Of a DNA stretch of 64,000 nucleotides, positions 34,004 through 43,940 are shown in pieces; positions within the stretch are counted from its first letter, which is position 1; each line of letters starts with the position of its first letter. The DNA comes from an uncultured Alphaproteobacteria bacterium. GTDB taxonomy: Bacteria; Pseudomonadota; Alphaproteobacteria; HIMB59; GCA-002718135. The notes under the pieces are model-generated. The model had not been told where the DNA came from and did not search any database. It saw only the letters and a program-made list of their open reading frames with translations. The position numbers and the translations under genes were made by a program. Where the stretch lies: contig CACGUF010000001.1 of assembly GCA_902576125.1 (NCBI GenBank), positions 124,001-188,000 of the forward strand, written 5' to 3'.

Positions 34004-34549
34004 ATGATTGATCAATTAAAAGAAAAAATGAGTAACGCAGTTAAACATCTTGATAAAGAGTTCAATACAATTAGAACATCAAGAGCTAATCCAGCAATGC
34101 TAGATAATATATTAGCAGATGCTTATGGAAATAAAACTCCATTAACTCAATTAGGCAATATCTCTGTCCCAGATCCAAGTTCAATTACAATTCAGGTATG
34201 GGATACTTCAGTAATTAAAAATATTGAAAATGCAATTCTTGACTCAGGTCTTGGAATTAATCCTCAAATTGATGGGCAATTGGTCAGACTTCCTATTCCG
34301 AAATTAAGCGAAGAAAGAAGAGAGGAATTAACAAAATTAGCTGCTAAATATTCAGAGAATTCAAAAGTCGTTATAAGAAATCTTAGAAGAGATTTTATAG
34401 ACTCACAAAAAGATTTAAAAAAAAACAGCGAATTATCTGAAGATGATCTAAAAAAAATATTAAATGAAGTTCAAAAATTAACTGATAATAGTATTGAAAA
34501 AATTGACGAATTGTTAAAGATTAAAAAAGAAGATATACTGAAAGTGTAA
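34004..34549 (+). CDS. frr: Ribosome recycling factor
   Basis: FNTIRTSRANPAMLDNI; LPIPKLSEERREEL. Confidence 0.97.
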   Translation: MIDQLKEKMSNAVKHLDKEFNTIRTSRANPAMLDNILADAYGNKTPLTQLGNISVPDPSSITIQVWDTSVIKNIENAILDSGLGINPQIDGQLVRLPIPKLSEERREELTKLAAKYSENSKVVIRNLRRDFIDSQKDLKKNSELSEDDLKKILNEVQKLTDNSIEKIDELLKIKKEDILKV

Positions 34550-34551
34550 TT

Positions 34552-35247
34552 TTGAATAATATCAACTCTATAAGACATCTATCGATAATATTAGATGGGA
34601 ATAAGAGATGGGCAAAAAATAAAAATTTACAAATCAAAGATGCATATAGTGAAGGCATTAACAATGTATTAAAAATTTCTGAAATATTAATACAAAAAAA
34701 TATTAAATATCTTTCAGTTTTTACATTATCTACAGAAAATTTGAAACGAAAATCAGTTAATATTATTTTCAATTCAATTTTTGATAATTTTTCTGAGTTT
34801 TTAAAAAAAATAATAAAAGAAAAATCAATTAAAATTAAAGTAATAGGTGAAAGAGATAATTTACCTGAAAAATTAAAGAGTTTAATTAATGAAGCTGAAA
34901 TTAAAACATTAAAAAATAAAAAACTTACTTTATTTTTGGCATTTAACTATGGATTTAAAAGTGAGTTAATTTCTGCATTTAAAAAAGGATATGAAGAAAT
35001 TAAAAACAATAATGAGCTAATTATCGAAAAATTAAATTTTAATAATTTATTTTATCTTCAAGATACTCCAGATCCTGATATTCTAATAAGAACTGGAGGT
35101 TTTAAAAGGTTAAGTAATTATTTAATGTTTAATCTTTCCTACACAGAGTTATTTTTTACTAATACTTTATGGCCTGATTTTAGCAGAAATGAACTTGAAA
35201 ATATATTAAATGAATTCAAAAAAATTAAAAGAAACTATGGATTATAA
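34552..35247 (+). CDS. uppS: Isoprenyl transferase / undecaprenyl diphosphate synthase (TTG start)
   Basis: IILDGNKRWAKNK, FTLSTENLKR, DPDILIRTGGFKRLSNYLMFNLSYTELFF. Confidence 0.93.
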   Translation: MNNINSIRHLSIILDGNKRWAKNKNLQIKDAYSEGINNVLKISEILIQKNIKYLSVFTLSTENLKRKSVNIIFNSIFDNFSEFLKKIIKEKSIKIKVIGERDNLPEKLKSLINEAEIKTLKNKKLTLFLAFNYGFKSELISAFKKGYEEIKNNNELIIEKLNFNNLFYLQDTPDPDILIRTGGFKRLSNYLMFNLSYTELFFTNTLWPDFSRNELENILNEFKKIKRNYGL

Positions 35248-35866
35248 AAATTTTGCTATAAGAATTTTATTTTCAACTTTATTTCTAGTTATTTATTTAA
35301 TCCTTTTTTTTTATTATTCAGATAAAATTATTATATTGGTTAGTCTAGTATATTTAATAATATTAATAGAAATTTTATTATATTTTAAAAAATTTAAAAA
35401 TATATTAATTATTTATCTCTTATTTTCATATTTTTTTGTTATTATTTATTTTAATTATAATTTTAACCTTTTTGAATTTACAGCATTGATTTTGTGCATT
35501 ACTTGTTTTGACTCTTTTTGCTATTTAGTAGGAAAAAAATTTGGAAAAAATAAAATATTTCTTATTAGCCCAAACAAAACATACGAAGGTCTTTTGGGTG
35601 GAATTTTAATATCAAATTTTCTTGTTATAATATCATATTTATTATTTGATTACTCTAAAGTTATTTTTAATCTTAATTTAATAATTTTAAATAACATTGT
35701 AATATTTTTTTCTTTTTTTGGAGATTTAATTCAGTCATATTTTAAACGTATGAATGATTTGAAAGACTCAAGTAATTTTATTCCTGGTCACGGTGGGTTT
35801 TTTGATAGATTTGATAGTTTTTTATTAGTAATAATACCATTTTCAATAATTAGCTTTTTATTTTAA
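35210..35866 (+). CDS. cdsA: Phosphatidate cytidylyltransferase
   Basis: LVGKKFGKNKIFLISPNKTYEGLLGGI...GDLIQSYFKRMNDLKDSSNFIPGHGGFFDRFDS signature; likely start ATG 35237. Confidence 0.93.
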   Translation: MNSKKLKETMDYKNFAIRILFSTLFLVIYLILFFYYSDKIIILVSLVYLIILIEILLYFKKFKNILIIYLLFSYFFVIIYFNYNFNLFEFTALILCITCFDSFCYLVGKKFGKNKIFLISPNKTYEGLLGGILISNFLVIISYLLFDYSKVIFNLNLIILNNIVIFFSFFGDLIQSYFKRMNDLKDSSNFIPGHGGFFDRFDSFLLVIIPFSIISFLF

Positions 35867-37012
35867 ATGAAATTAAATATTTATGGCAGTACAGGTATAA
35901 TTGGTAAAACAACTTTATCAATTATTAAAAATCAATTCCCAAAATATAAAATTAATCTTTTGTGTGCAAAAAATAATTTCAAATTACTGGCTAAGCAAAG
36001 TAATGAATTTAATGTAAAATATGTATACTTAGATAATGAAAAAAAATACAAACAACTTAAATCTTTATTATCTAAAGATGTAAAAATTTTAAAAAAAACA
36101 GATTTAAAAGAATATTTAAATAATAGTAGAACTGACTTATCTATTTTGTCTGTTTCTGGTTATCAATCTTTAAAATATTTAGAATTAATATTAATTAATT
36201 CAAATAATATTGGTATTGTAAGTAAAGAGGCTATTGTTTCTGCAGGACATATATTGAATAAAATTTCAAAAAAACATAAAACTAAAATATTTCCTCTAGA
36301 CTCTGAACATTTTTCTATTTATCAGAACTTTAATTCAATTAACTTAAAAAATAAAAATTTTAAAAAAATCTATTTAACCGCCTCAGGTGGCCCTTTCATA
36401 AATAGAAAATTTAATTCATTAAAAAATGTATCATTTAAAGAAGCAGCAAATCATCCTAAATGGAAAATGGGTTATAAAAATAGTATAGACTCTGCAACAT
36501 TGGTTAATAAATGCCTTGAATTAATTGAAGCACATTATCTTTTTAATATACCTTTAAAAAAACTAGACATATTAATTCATCCAGAGTCACTCGTTCATTC
36601 GATAATAGAAGGAAATGACTATATTTCAAAAATGATATATTTTCATAATGATATGAGAATACCTATAATTAATTTTTTGCAAAATAATTTTAAACCACTC
36701 CCAATTATTAAAGAATTCAACTTTATTAATGAATTTAAACTAAATTTTTCTAAAGTTCACAAAGAGAACTACCCAATATATGATTATTTTAAATCTATAG
36801 ATAAAACTAATCCATGCAATTTAATTAAATTAAATGTTGGAAATGAATATGCTGTGGATTTATTTAAGCAAAAAAAAATTAAATATATTGAAATATTTCA
36901 ATTAATTAAAGAAATAACTTCAATAAATTTAGATTCAGATGTAAATAATATTGATAAAATTATTCAATATCATGAAAACCTTAATCAATATATTAAGTCG
37001 AACTATATATAA
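35867..37012 (+). CDS. dxr: 1-deoxy-D-xylulose-5-phosphate reductoisomerase
   Basis: IYGSTGIIGKTTLSII, PLDSEHFSIYQ, ASGGPF, HPKWKMGYKNSIDSATLVNKCLE, HPESLVHSIIE. Confidence 0.92.
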   Translation: MKLNIYGSTGIIGKTTLSIIKNQFPKYKINLLCAKNNFKLLAKQSNEFNVKYVYLDNEKKYKQLKSLLSKDVKILKKTDLKEYLNNSRTDLSILSVSGYQSLKYLELILINSNNIGIVSKEAIVSAGHILNKISKKHKTKIFPLDSEHFSIYQNFNSINLKNKNFKKIYLTASGGPFINRKFNSLKNVSFKEAANHPKWKMGYKNSIDSATLVNKCLELIEAHYLFNIPLKKLDILIHPESLVHSIIEGNDYISKMIYFHNDMRIPIINFLQNNFKPLPIIKEFNFINEFKLNFSKVHKENYPIYDYFKSIDKTNPCNLIKLNVGNEYAVDLFKQKKIKYIEIFQLIKEITSINLDSDVNNIDKIIQYHENLNQYIKSNYI

Positions 37013-39242
37013 AATTATTTTTTTAATCTCAATCTTTCTATTTTTTTCTTATAAATATTCTTTTGCTAATGAAACTTATCAATTTGAAATTAATGGAAAT
37101 CAAAATACTGATCAAGAGGTAATACTCAGTATTATAGATAAAATTCCAGAAAATCTTAGTGATGAATATTCCAATTATTTAATAAATGAATTGAATGAAT
37201 CAGGATTATTTAAAGATATCAAAATAAGAATTGAAAATAATAAGTATTTTATAGATGTAATTGAATATCCAGTTATTCAAAAAATTTATTTTGAAGGAAA
37301 TGAAAGATTTAAAGATGAAGACTTAGATCAAATAGTTATTGAATTAGATTTTGATATTTATAACGATCTTAGTATTAAAACTTTTACTAATGAATTAAAA
37401 AATTTATATTCTTCTTTTGGTTATAACGATGTAAAAATTAATTTAACTAAAGATATTAATGATCAAAATTTAGCTACTGTTTATATTGATATAACTGAAA
37501 ATAAAATTACTAAAATTAAGTCTATAAAATTTAGAGGTAATAATGACATATCAAATTCTGATTTAAGTGAAGAGATTAAATCTAAAGTTAAAAAACTTAC
37601 AAATCTTTTTGCAAACAACAATTTTAAACCAATACAGGTTGATACTGATAGACAAAGATTAATTCGTTTTTATAAAAAGAACGGTTATGCTGATATTAAA
37701 ATCAATTATGATGTAGAATATTTTGATAACAATTCTGTAATAATATATTTTAATATAAATGAAGGGAATATTTACAATTTAAATAATATCAGTTTTTCAA
37801 ATAATATTAAAAATGAGAGTATTGATAAATTATTAAAAGAATATTTTAATAATTATATATACGAAAATCAAATATATAATGCATCTATTGCAGAAAGTAT
37901 TGAAAATAAAATATCTAATTTAATAAAAAGTTCAGGTATTAAATTTTTTGAAATTAATAAACTGGTTAATTTAAAAGACAGTAAAGCAAATTTACTTTTT
38001 GAAATCAAAGAGTCAAAACCTATATATATAAATAATATAAATATTAATGGAAACACAAGGACTTTGGATTATGTAATCAGAAGAGAATTGGAGATTAATG
38101 AAGGAGACGCATTTTCATTCAATGAAATTAATAATATAAGAAAAAAAATTCAATCATTAGGTTTTTTTGAAGAAGTTGAAGTAAAGCATAAATCAGTTAA
38201 TGATAATCTTGTAGATATTGAAATTGGTTTAAAAGAAAATCAAACAGGAACGTTTACAGCAGGAGCATCCTTTGGGACTTTAGATGGTATAACTCTTGTA
38301 ACTGGTTTAAATGAATCTAATATTGGTGGTACTGGTAGAGCTATTGAATTTATGATCAATAATTCTGAAAGTAATAGTGAATATAAATTTAATACTAAGG
38401 ATAGGTTTTTTCTTAATAAAGATATGGATTTGAGTTTTGGTTTGAGTTTTCAAGAAAGTGATTATTCAAAATCAAGTTCATACGAATTAGATAAATATCA
38501 AATTTCTACTGGATTATCATACAAAATTCAGGATAATTTATTCCATTCAATTAATTTAAGTTATGAACTTGATGATATATTTGTAACAGATTCAAATACT
38601 GCTTCTAATACTATTTTAGATGCACAAGGAGGTAGTGTGAAATTTGTTTTAACAAATGGTATAACTTATTCCTCCTTAAATTCTATAATCTTTCCAAGAA
38701 ATGGTAATCATTTAAAATTTTCAAATGTGATTGAAACACCTACAAGTTCAAAAAATGGTTATATTAAAAATATCCTTACCTTTAAAAAATATATAGAGCT
38801 TAATAAGGATATTGCTTCATTACAAGCAACTATAGGAAATATTTATTCTTTAAACAATTCAGATATTTTACCGAGTGACAAATTTTCTCTCGGAGGAAGA
38901 TGGCTTAGGGGATTTGATAGCTATGGTGCAGGACCAAGAGATTCTAGAACTTCTTATATTGGTGGAAATAATATTTTGGCGACTAAAATTGACTACTCAA
39001 AACTTTTATTAAAAAATGATGATAATCCAATATATTTCAATATTTTTAATGATATAGGAATTGTATGGGACAATAAAACATCACCAACTTATGAAGATGA
39101 AAGTATTAGATCTTCAGCTGGCTTTGGCTTTAAATTTTATTCAATTGTAGGCCCTATAGGTTTTAGTTGGGGTTTTCCTATCCAAGACGAAAGTTACGAT
39201 ATAAAAAGAATGTTTACTTTCTCTGTAGGAAATATCAATTGA
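36972..39242 (+). CDS. bamA: Outer membrane protein assembly factor BamA
   Basis: Signal peptide, POTRA repeats (e.g. INNININGNTRTLDYVIRRELEINEGD), surface-antigen barrel with LRGFDSYGAGPR; ATG 36972. Confidence 0.94.
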   Translation: MKTLINILSRTIYKIIFLISIFLFFSYKYSFANETYQFEINGNQNTDQEVILSIIDKIPENLSDEYSNYLINELNESGLFKDIKIRIENNKYFIDVIEYPVIQKIYFEGNERFKDEDLDQIVIELDFDIYNDLSIKTFTNELKNLYSSFGYNDVKINLTKDINDQNLATVYIDITENKITKIKSIKFRGNNDISNSDLSEEIKSKVKKLTNLFANNNFKPIQVDTDRQRLIRFYKKNGYADIKINYDVEYFDNNSVIIYFNINEGNIYNLNNISFSNNIKNESIDKLLKEYFNNYIYENQIYNASIAESIENKISNLIKSSGIKFFEINKLVNLKDSKANLLFEIKESKPIYINNININGNTRTLDYVIRRELEINEGDAFSFNEINNIRKKIQSLGFFEEVEVKHKSVNDNLVDIEIGLKENQTGTFTAGASFGTLDGITLVTGLNESNIGGTGRAIEFMINNSESNSEYKFNTKDRFFLNKDMDLSFGLSFQESDYSKSSSYELDKYQISTGLSYKIQDNLFHSINLSYELDDIFVTDSNTASNTILDAQGGSVKFVLTNGITYSSLNSIIFPRNGNHLKFSNVIETPTSSKNGYIKNILTFKKYIELNKDIASLQATIGNIYSLNNSDILPSDKFSLGGRWLRGFDSYGAGPRDSRTSYIGGNNILATKIDYSKLLLKNDDNPIYFNIFNDIGIVWDNKTSPTYEDESIRSSAGFGFKFYSIVGPIGFSWGFPIQDESYDIKRMFTFSVGNIN

Positions 39243-39766
39243 TAAAATTTTATATATTTTTAATCTTCTCTTTTATGATTGCTACAAAGAGTTATTCAAC
39301 TGATGTTGCTGTGATTGATATTAATTATATAATAAATAATTCAAATCATTTTATTGAAGTTTCTAAAAAAATTAATACATCTCAAATAAAACTCAAAGAA
39401 CAATTTAATAAAAAAGAAGATGATCTTTTTAAACTAAAAGAAGAATTAGAAGACTTAAAATTGATTTTAAGTGAGGATGAGTTTAATTTGAAGAAAAATG
39501 AATATTATAAAAAAGTAGAAAAATTTGAAAAAGATGTATCAAATTTTAATAATCATTATGAAAATGAAATTATAAATATTAAAAATATTATATTTTCAAA
39601 AATATCAGATTTAATTCAAGAGTATGCTTCTTCAAATCAAATTGATCTTATTCTTGAGAAAAACCAATATTTAATTGCTGCTGAAAAAATAAATATCAGT
39701 GAAATAATATTTACAAGACTTAATGAATCAAAAATTGAACTCAAATTTAAGAAGTATGAAAATTAA
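39239..39766 (+). CDS. skp: OmpH/Skp-family periplasmic chaperone (likely TTG start)
   Basis: Signal peptide then VAVIDINYIINNS and coiled coil; position between bamA and lpxD; TTG at 39239 overlaps the bamA TGA. Confidence 0.8.
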   Translation: MIKFYIFLIFSFMIATKSYSTDVAVIDINYIINNSNHFIEVSKKINTSQIKLKEQFNKKEDDLFKLKEELEDLKLILSEDEFNLKKNEYYKKVEKFEKDVSNFNNHYENEIINIKNIIFSKISDLIQEYASSNQIDLILEKNQYLIAAEKINISEIIFTRLNESKIELKFKKYEN

Positions 39767-40742
39767 ATTTAAAACTATTAAGGAATTATTTTTAAAAAAT
39801 AAAATATTATATTCCTCAAATCTCAAAGATGATGATGTAATGGATTCTATTAGCTCAATTTCAGATGCTAATCTTCATTCATTAATTTTTTTATTTAATG
39901 AAAAGTATCTAAGCTTAATACTTCAAACTAAAGCAAAGTGTTGCGTTTTAAAAAAAGAACATCTTAATTTTTTACCAAAAAATATAAAATATATTACAGT
40001 TGAAGACCCTTATTTAGTTTTTGCCTATTTAAGTAATCTTTTTTATAAAAAAAGATGCTCTAATGGTATAATTGCTAAAAATGTAAATTTATATGAAGAT
40101 GCTCAAATTAATAAAAATGTTCAAATTGATGATTTTACTAATATTTATAAAAATTCAATTATTGGTAATAATGTAATAATTGAATCAAATTGCTCAATTG
40201 GTCCTAATGTTTTAATATCAGATGATGTTTTAATATCAGCAAACTCATCATTAGCAAATTGTATAATAGGAAAAAATACAATAATAAAATCTGGAGTTGT
40301 TATAGGAAGTGAAGGTTTTGGTTTTGAAATAAATACTAAAATAAGAATTAAGCATTTAGGTAATGTTGTAATTGGTAAAAACTGTTACATTGGAGCTAAC
40401 ACAACTATAGATAGAGCTGTTTTAAATTCAACTATAATTTCAGATAATAGTAATTTAGATAATCTTATACAAATTGCTCATAATGTTAAAATTGGTAAAT
40501 ATGCTGTTATAGCTGCACAGGTCGGTATTGCTGGAAGTACAGAAATAGGTGATAATGTTAAAATTGGTGGTCAGGCAGGAATCTCGGGTCATTTATCAAT
40601 TGGAAATAATGTTACAATCGCTGCCAAAAGTGGTGTAACTAAAAATATACAAAACAATCAAGTTGTTGCTGGTTTTCCTGCAATAGATATAAAAAAATGG
40701 AAAAAAAATATTATTAAATTAAATAAATCTAATGATAATTAA
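39756..40742 (+). CDS. lpxD: UDP-3-O-acylglucosamine N-acyltransferase
   Basis: Hexapeptide repeats; SEGFGFE, IDRAVLNSTIISDNSNLDNLIQIAHNVKIG; ATG 39756. Confidence 0.95.
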   Translation: MKIKFKTIKELFLKNKILYSSNLKDDDVMDSISSISDANLHSLIFLFNEKYLSLILQTKAKCCVLKKEHLNFLPKNIKYITVEDPYLVFAYLSNLFYKKRCSNGIIAKNVNLYEDAQINKNVQIDDFTNIYKNSIIGNNVIIESNCSIGPNVLISDDVLISANSSLANCIIGKNTIIKSGVVIGSEGFGFEINTKIRIKHLGNVVIGKNCYIGANTTIDRAVLNSTIISDNSNLDNLIQIAHNVKIGKYAVIAAQVGIAGSTEIGDNVKIGGQAGISGHLSIGNNVTIAAKSGVTKNIQNNQVVAGFPAIDIKKWKKNIIKLNKSNDN

Positions 40743-41172
40743 TATTGAAGAAATAAAAAATCTAATTCCACATAGAGACCCTTTTTTATTTGTTGATAAA
40801 TGTACAATTATAGAACCAGGTAAAAAAGGTATATCGGAAAGATATTTTTCTGAAAAAGAATATTTCTTTGTAGGTCATTTTCCAGACAATCCAATTGTTC
40901 CAGGGGTAATAATAGTTGAGGCATTAGCTCAAACAGCAGGAATTGTTGTTTCTCATCAATTTAAAAATGAAAAAGATAAATCTGTCTTATTTATGAGTGT
41001 GAATAAAGCTAGGTTTAGAAAACCAATATTACCTAATCAAAATATTCGTTTTGAAGTAAGTTATTTAAATAATGTTAAGGATGTATATAAATTTGAAGGT
41101 AATGCTTTTTTTGAAAATACAAGAGTTGCAGAAACAGAGTTTACTGCTATGATTACTATTGGAAAGAAATAG
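40732..41172 (+). CDS. fabZ: 3-hydroxyacyl-ACP dehydratase FabZ
   Basis: LIPHRDPFLFVDK; GHFPDNPIVPGVIIVEALAQTAG. Confidence 0.98.
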   Translation: MIINIEEIKNLIPHRDPFLFVDKCTIIEPGKKGISERYFSEKEYFFVGHFPDNPIVPGVIIVEALAQTAGIVVSHQFKNEKDKSVLFMSVNKARFRKPILPNQNIRFEVSYLNNVKDVYKFEGNAFFENTRVAETEFTAMITIGKK

Positions 41173-41224
41173 TTTGAAATAAAAAAAATATACTAAATTT
41201 TTGAATATTTTATAAAAACTCCTA

Positions 41225-41995
41225 ATGGATTATAGTTATATTGCAGATAAAGCAAAGATTCATTCGTCTGCTAAAATTGGACCATTTTGTATTATTGGAC
41301 CTAATGTAGAAATAGATGAAGGATGTATACTTAAATCGCATGTTTCAATATCTGGTTATACTAAAATTGGAAAAAATAATATTTTTTATCCTTTCTCTTC
41401 AATAGGTAGTTCACCACAAGATTTAAAATATAATGGGGAGAAAAGTTTTTTAATTATAGGTAGTAATAATACTTTTAGAGAAAATGTAACAGTTAATCCT
41501 GGAACTGAAGGTGGAGGATTAAACACTAAAATAAAAGATAATTGCTTATTTATGGTTGGTTCACATATAGCTCATGACTGTATAATTGGTTCAAATGTAA
41601 TTTTAGCTAATAATGCTACACTTGCAGGACATGTTGAGATAGATGATAATTCAATTATAGGTGGAAATTCTGCAATTCATCAATTTGTTAAAATTGGAAA
41701 AAATGCCATGATCGGTGGTATGAGTGGATTAGAAAAAAATCTTATACCTTACGGACTATATATTGGGATAAGATCTAATATGAAAGGTTTAAACTTAATT
41801 GGTTTAAAAAGAAAAGGTTTAGATAACAATAAAATTAAAATAATAAATAATTTTATTGAAAATATATTTAATAAAAATGATTCTATTGAAAATAATTTAA
41901 ATAAAGTTGATAGTAAAATTCAATCTATCCAGGAGATTAAAGAAATTATTAAATTTATTGAAATGTCTAATAAAAGAGGTTTAGTAACTCTATAA
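41225..41995 (+). CDS. lpxA: UDP-N-acetylglucosamine acyltransferase
   Basis: Hexapeptide repeats; SSPQDLKYNGE; NVTVNPGTEGGG; HIAHDCIIGSNVILANN. Confidence 0.97.
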   Translation: MDYSYIADKAKIHSSAKIGPFCIIGPNVEIDEGCILKSHVSISGYTKIGKNNIFYPFSSIGSSPQDLKYNGEKSFLIIGSNNTFRENVTVNPGTEGGGLNTKIKDNCLFMVGSHIAHDCIIGSNVILANNATLAGHVEIDDNSIIGGNSAIHQFVKIGKNAMIGGMSGLEKNLIPYGLYIGIRSNMKGLNLIGLKRKGLDNNKIKIINNFIENIFNKNDSIENNLNKVDSKIQSIQEIKEIIKFIEMSNKRGLVTL

Positions 41996-41997
41996 AA

Positions 41998-42813
41998 ATG
42001 TCAAAAATTGGAATAATATCTGGTGGTGGAAGATTGCCTGTTTTGATTGGCAAAAATTTAAACAAAAAGAATTATGAAGTAATGTTTTTTGTTATTGAAG
42101 ATACATTTGATAGAGAAATTTATTCAAATCATAAAATAATTTTAATAAAATTAAATAGTATAAAAAAAATATTTAAAACCTTAAATGAACAAAATATTAA
42201 AAAGATTATTTTAGCAGGCAATATTACAAGACCTAGTTTAAAAGATATTAATTTTGATTTTGAAACAATAAATTTTGCAAAAAAACTAATGCTAAGTAAA
42301 AAAGGTGATAATGACTTATTAATTTCAATCAAAAAACTATTTAAAGAACAAGGATTTGAATATTTAGACTGGAAAGAATATTGTGAAGATCTTTTTTCAA
42401 ATGAAAATAATTTGACAAATATGCAGCCTTCAAAAGAAGCAAATTTAAATTTAGAAAAAGCTTTGAAAGTTTTTAAAGATTATGGAAAATTAGATATTGG
42501 GCAAAGCTTAATCGTCCAAAATGAAATTGTGCTAGGTCTTGAGGCAGCCGAAGGCACTGATAATTTGATAATTAGATGCAAAGATTTAAAAAAAAATGGA
42601 GATAATGGTGTATTAATTAAAGCCTCAAAATACAATCAAAGTAATATTTTAGATATTCCTACAATTGGCTCTGAAACTCTTAGTTTGTTAATTAAGTATG
42701 ATTATGAGGGTGTATTTATTGAAAAAAATAAATGTATTATAATTGATAAAAATGAAACAATAAATTTAGCAAACTCGAATAAACTATTTATTTCTACATT
42801 TGAGAAAAATTGA
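41998..42813 (+). CDS. lpxI: UDP-2,3-diacylglucosamine diphosphatase LpxI (DUF1009)
   Basis: IGIISGGGRLPVLIG; EAAEGTDNLIIRC; between lpxA and lpxB. Confidence 0.93.
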   Translation: MSKIGIISGGGRLPVLIGKNLNKKNYEVMFFVIEDTFDREIYSNHKIILIKLNSIKKIFKTLNEQNIKKIILAGNITRPSLKDINFDFETINFAKKLMLSKKGDNDLLISIKKLFKEQGFEYLDWKEYCEDLFSNENNLTNMQPSKEANLNLEKALKVFKDYGKLDIGQSLIVQNEIVLGLEAAEGTDNLIIRCKDLKKNGDNGVLIKASKYNQSNILDIPTIGSETLSLLIKYDYEGVFIEKNKCIIIDKNETINLANSNKLFISTFEKN

Positions 42814-43940
42814 AAAAAAATAAAAAAATATTTATTTGTTGTACTGAGCAATCAGGTGAAAATATCGCATATAATATTTGCAAAAGACTCCAAAAGCATG
42901 AATTTACTATTGATGGTGTTGGAGGCAAATTATCGGAAGAGTTTTTTTCAATAAAATATTTTGACATTAGCATTTTTAAATCATTAGGATTAATAGAAAT
43001 ATTGTTATCAATACCTAAATTTATAAAAATAATTAATTTTTTATTTCTTAAAATACTAGAGAATCAATATGATTTAGTTATTTTAATTGATTCACCTGAT
43101 TTTAATTATCAATTAGCAAAAAAATTAAAAAAAAATAATTTTAAAAATAAAGTTATACAAATAGTTGCTCCTACTGTATGGGCTTGGCGAGAGGGAAGAG
43201 CAAAAAAATTTGCGCTTGTTTATGATGAAATACTTACTTTATTTAAATTTGAAAAAAAATATTTTGAAAAATATGGTTTAAAAACAACTTTTATTGGTCA
43301 TCCTATTTCTCTTATGGAGTCAAATACAATAGAAATAAATAATGAAAAAAAATTAATTGCTTTTTTATTTGGTAGTAGAGATAATGAAATATCAAAACTC
43401 TATCCTTATTTTAAAATTATTCATGACTACTTAATTTATAATAATCTTAATCAATATGAATTATTTATTCCTACACTTCCACATTTAAAAAATAAAATTG
43501 TAAAATTAACTAAAGATTGGAAGCTTAAAATAATTATTTCTGATGATTTAAAAGAAAATGAAAATTTTTATAAAAAAGTCTTTGTTAGTGTTACATGTTC
43601 TGGAACAGCCACTTTAGAAATATCAAAAAGAATGATTCCACAAATAGTTATCTATAAGTTAAACTTTATTACTTTTTTCCTTTTTTCATTTTTAATAAGA
43701 ATTAGATTTGCTAATATTTTGAATATTTTAAATAAAAAAATGATTATTACTGAAGTAGTAAATAATAAATTAAACAAAAAAAATTTAATATTCGCTTTTA
43801 ATAAATTGATTACTGATAAATCTTTTAGAGAAAATCAAATTCAACAAGTTAAAAAAAGTATACCTGAAATTGAGAGTTTTTCTAATCCTTATGATATATG
43901 TGAGGAAAGAATTAGAGAGCTTATTTCCAAAGCCATTTAA
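42810..43940 (+). CDS. lpxB: Lipid-A-disaccharide synthase (TTG start)
   Basis: [47 protein letters not shown]. Confidence 0.93.
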   Translation: MKKNKKIFICCTEQSGENIAYNICKRLQKHEFTIDGVGGKLSEEFFSIKYFDISIFKSLGLIEILLSIPKFIKIINFLFLKILENQYDLVILIDSPDFNYQLAKKLKKNNFKNKVIQIVAPTVWAWREGRAKKFALVYDEILTLFKFEKKYFEKYGLKTTFIGHPISLMESNTIEINNEKKLIAFLFGSRDNEISKLYPYFKIIHDYLIYNNLNQYELFIPTLPHLKNKIVKLTKDWKLKIIISDDLKENENFYKKVFVSVTCSGTATLEISKRMIPQIVIYKLNFITFFLFSFLIRIRFANILNILNKKMIITEVVNNKLNKKNLIFAFNKLITDKSFRENQIQQVKKSIPEIESFSNPYDICEERIRELISKAI

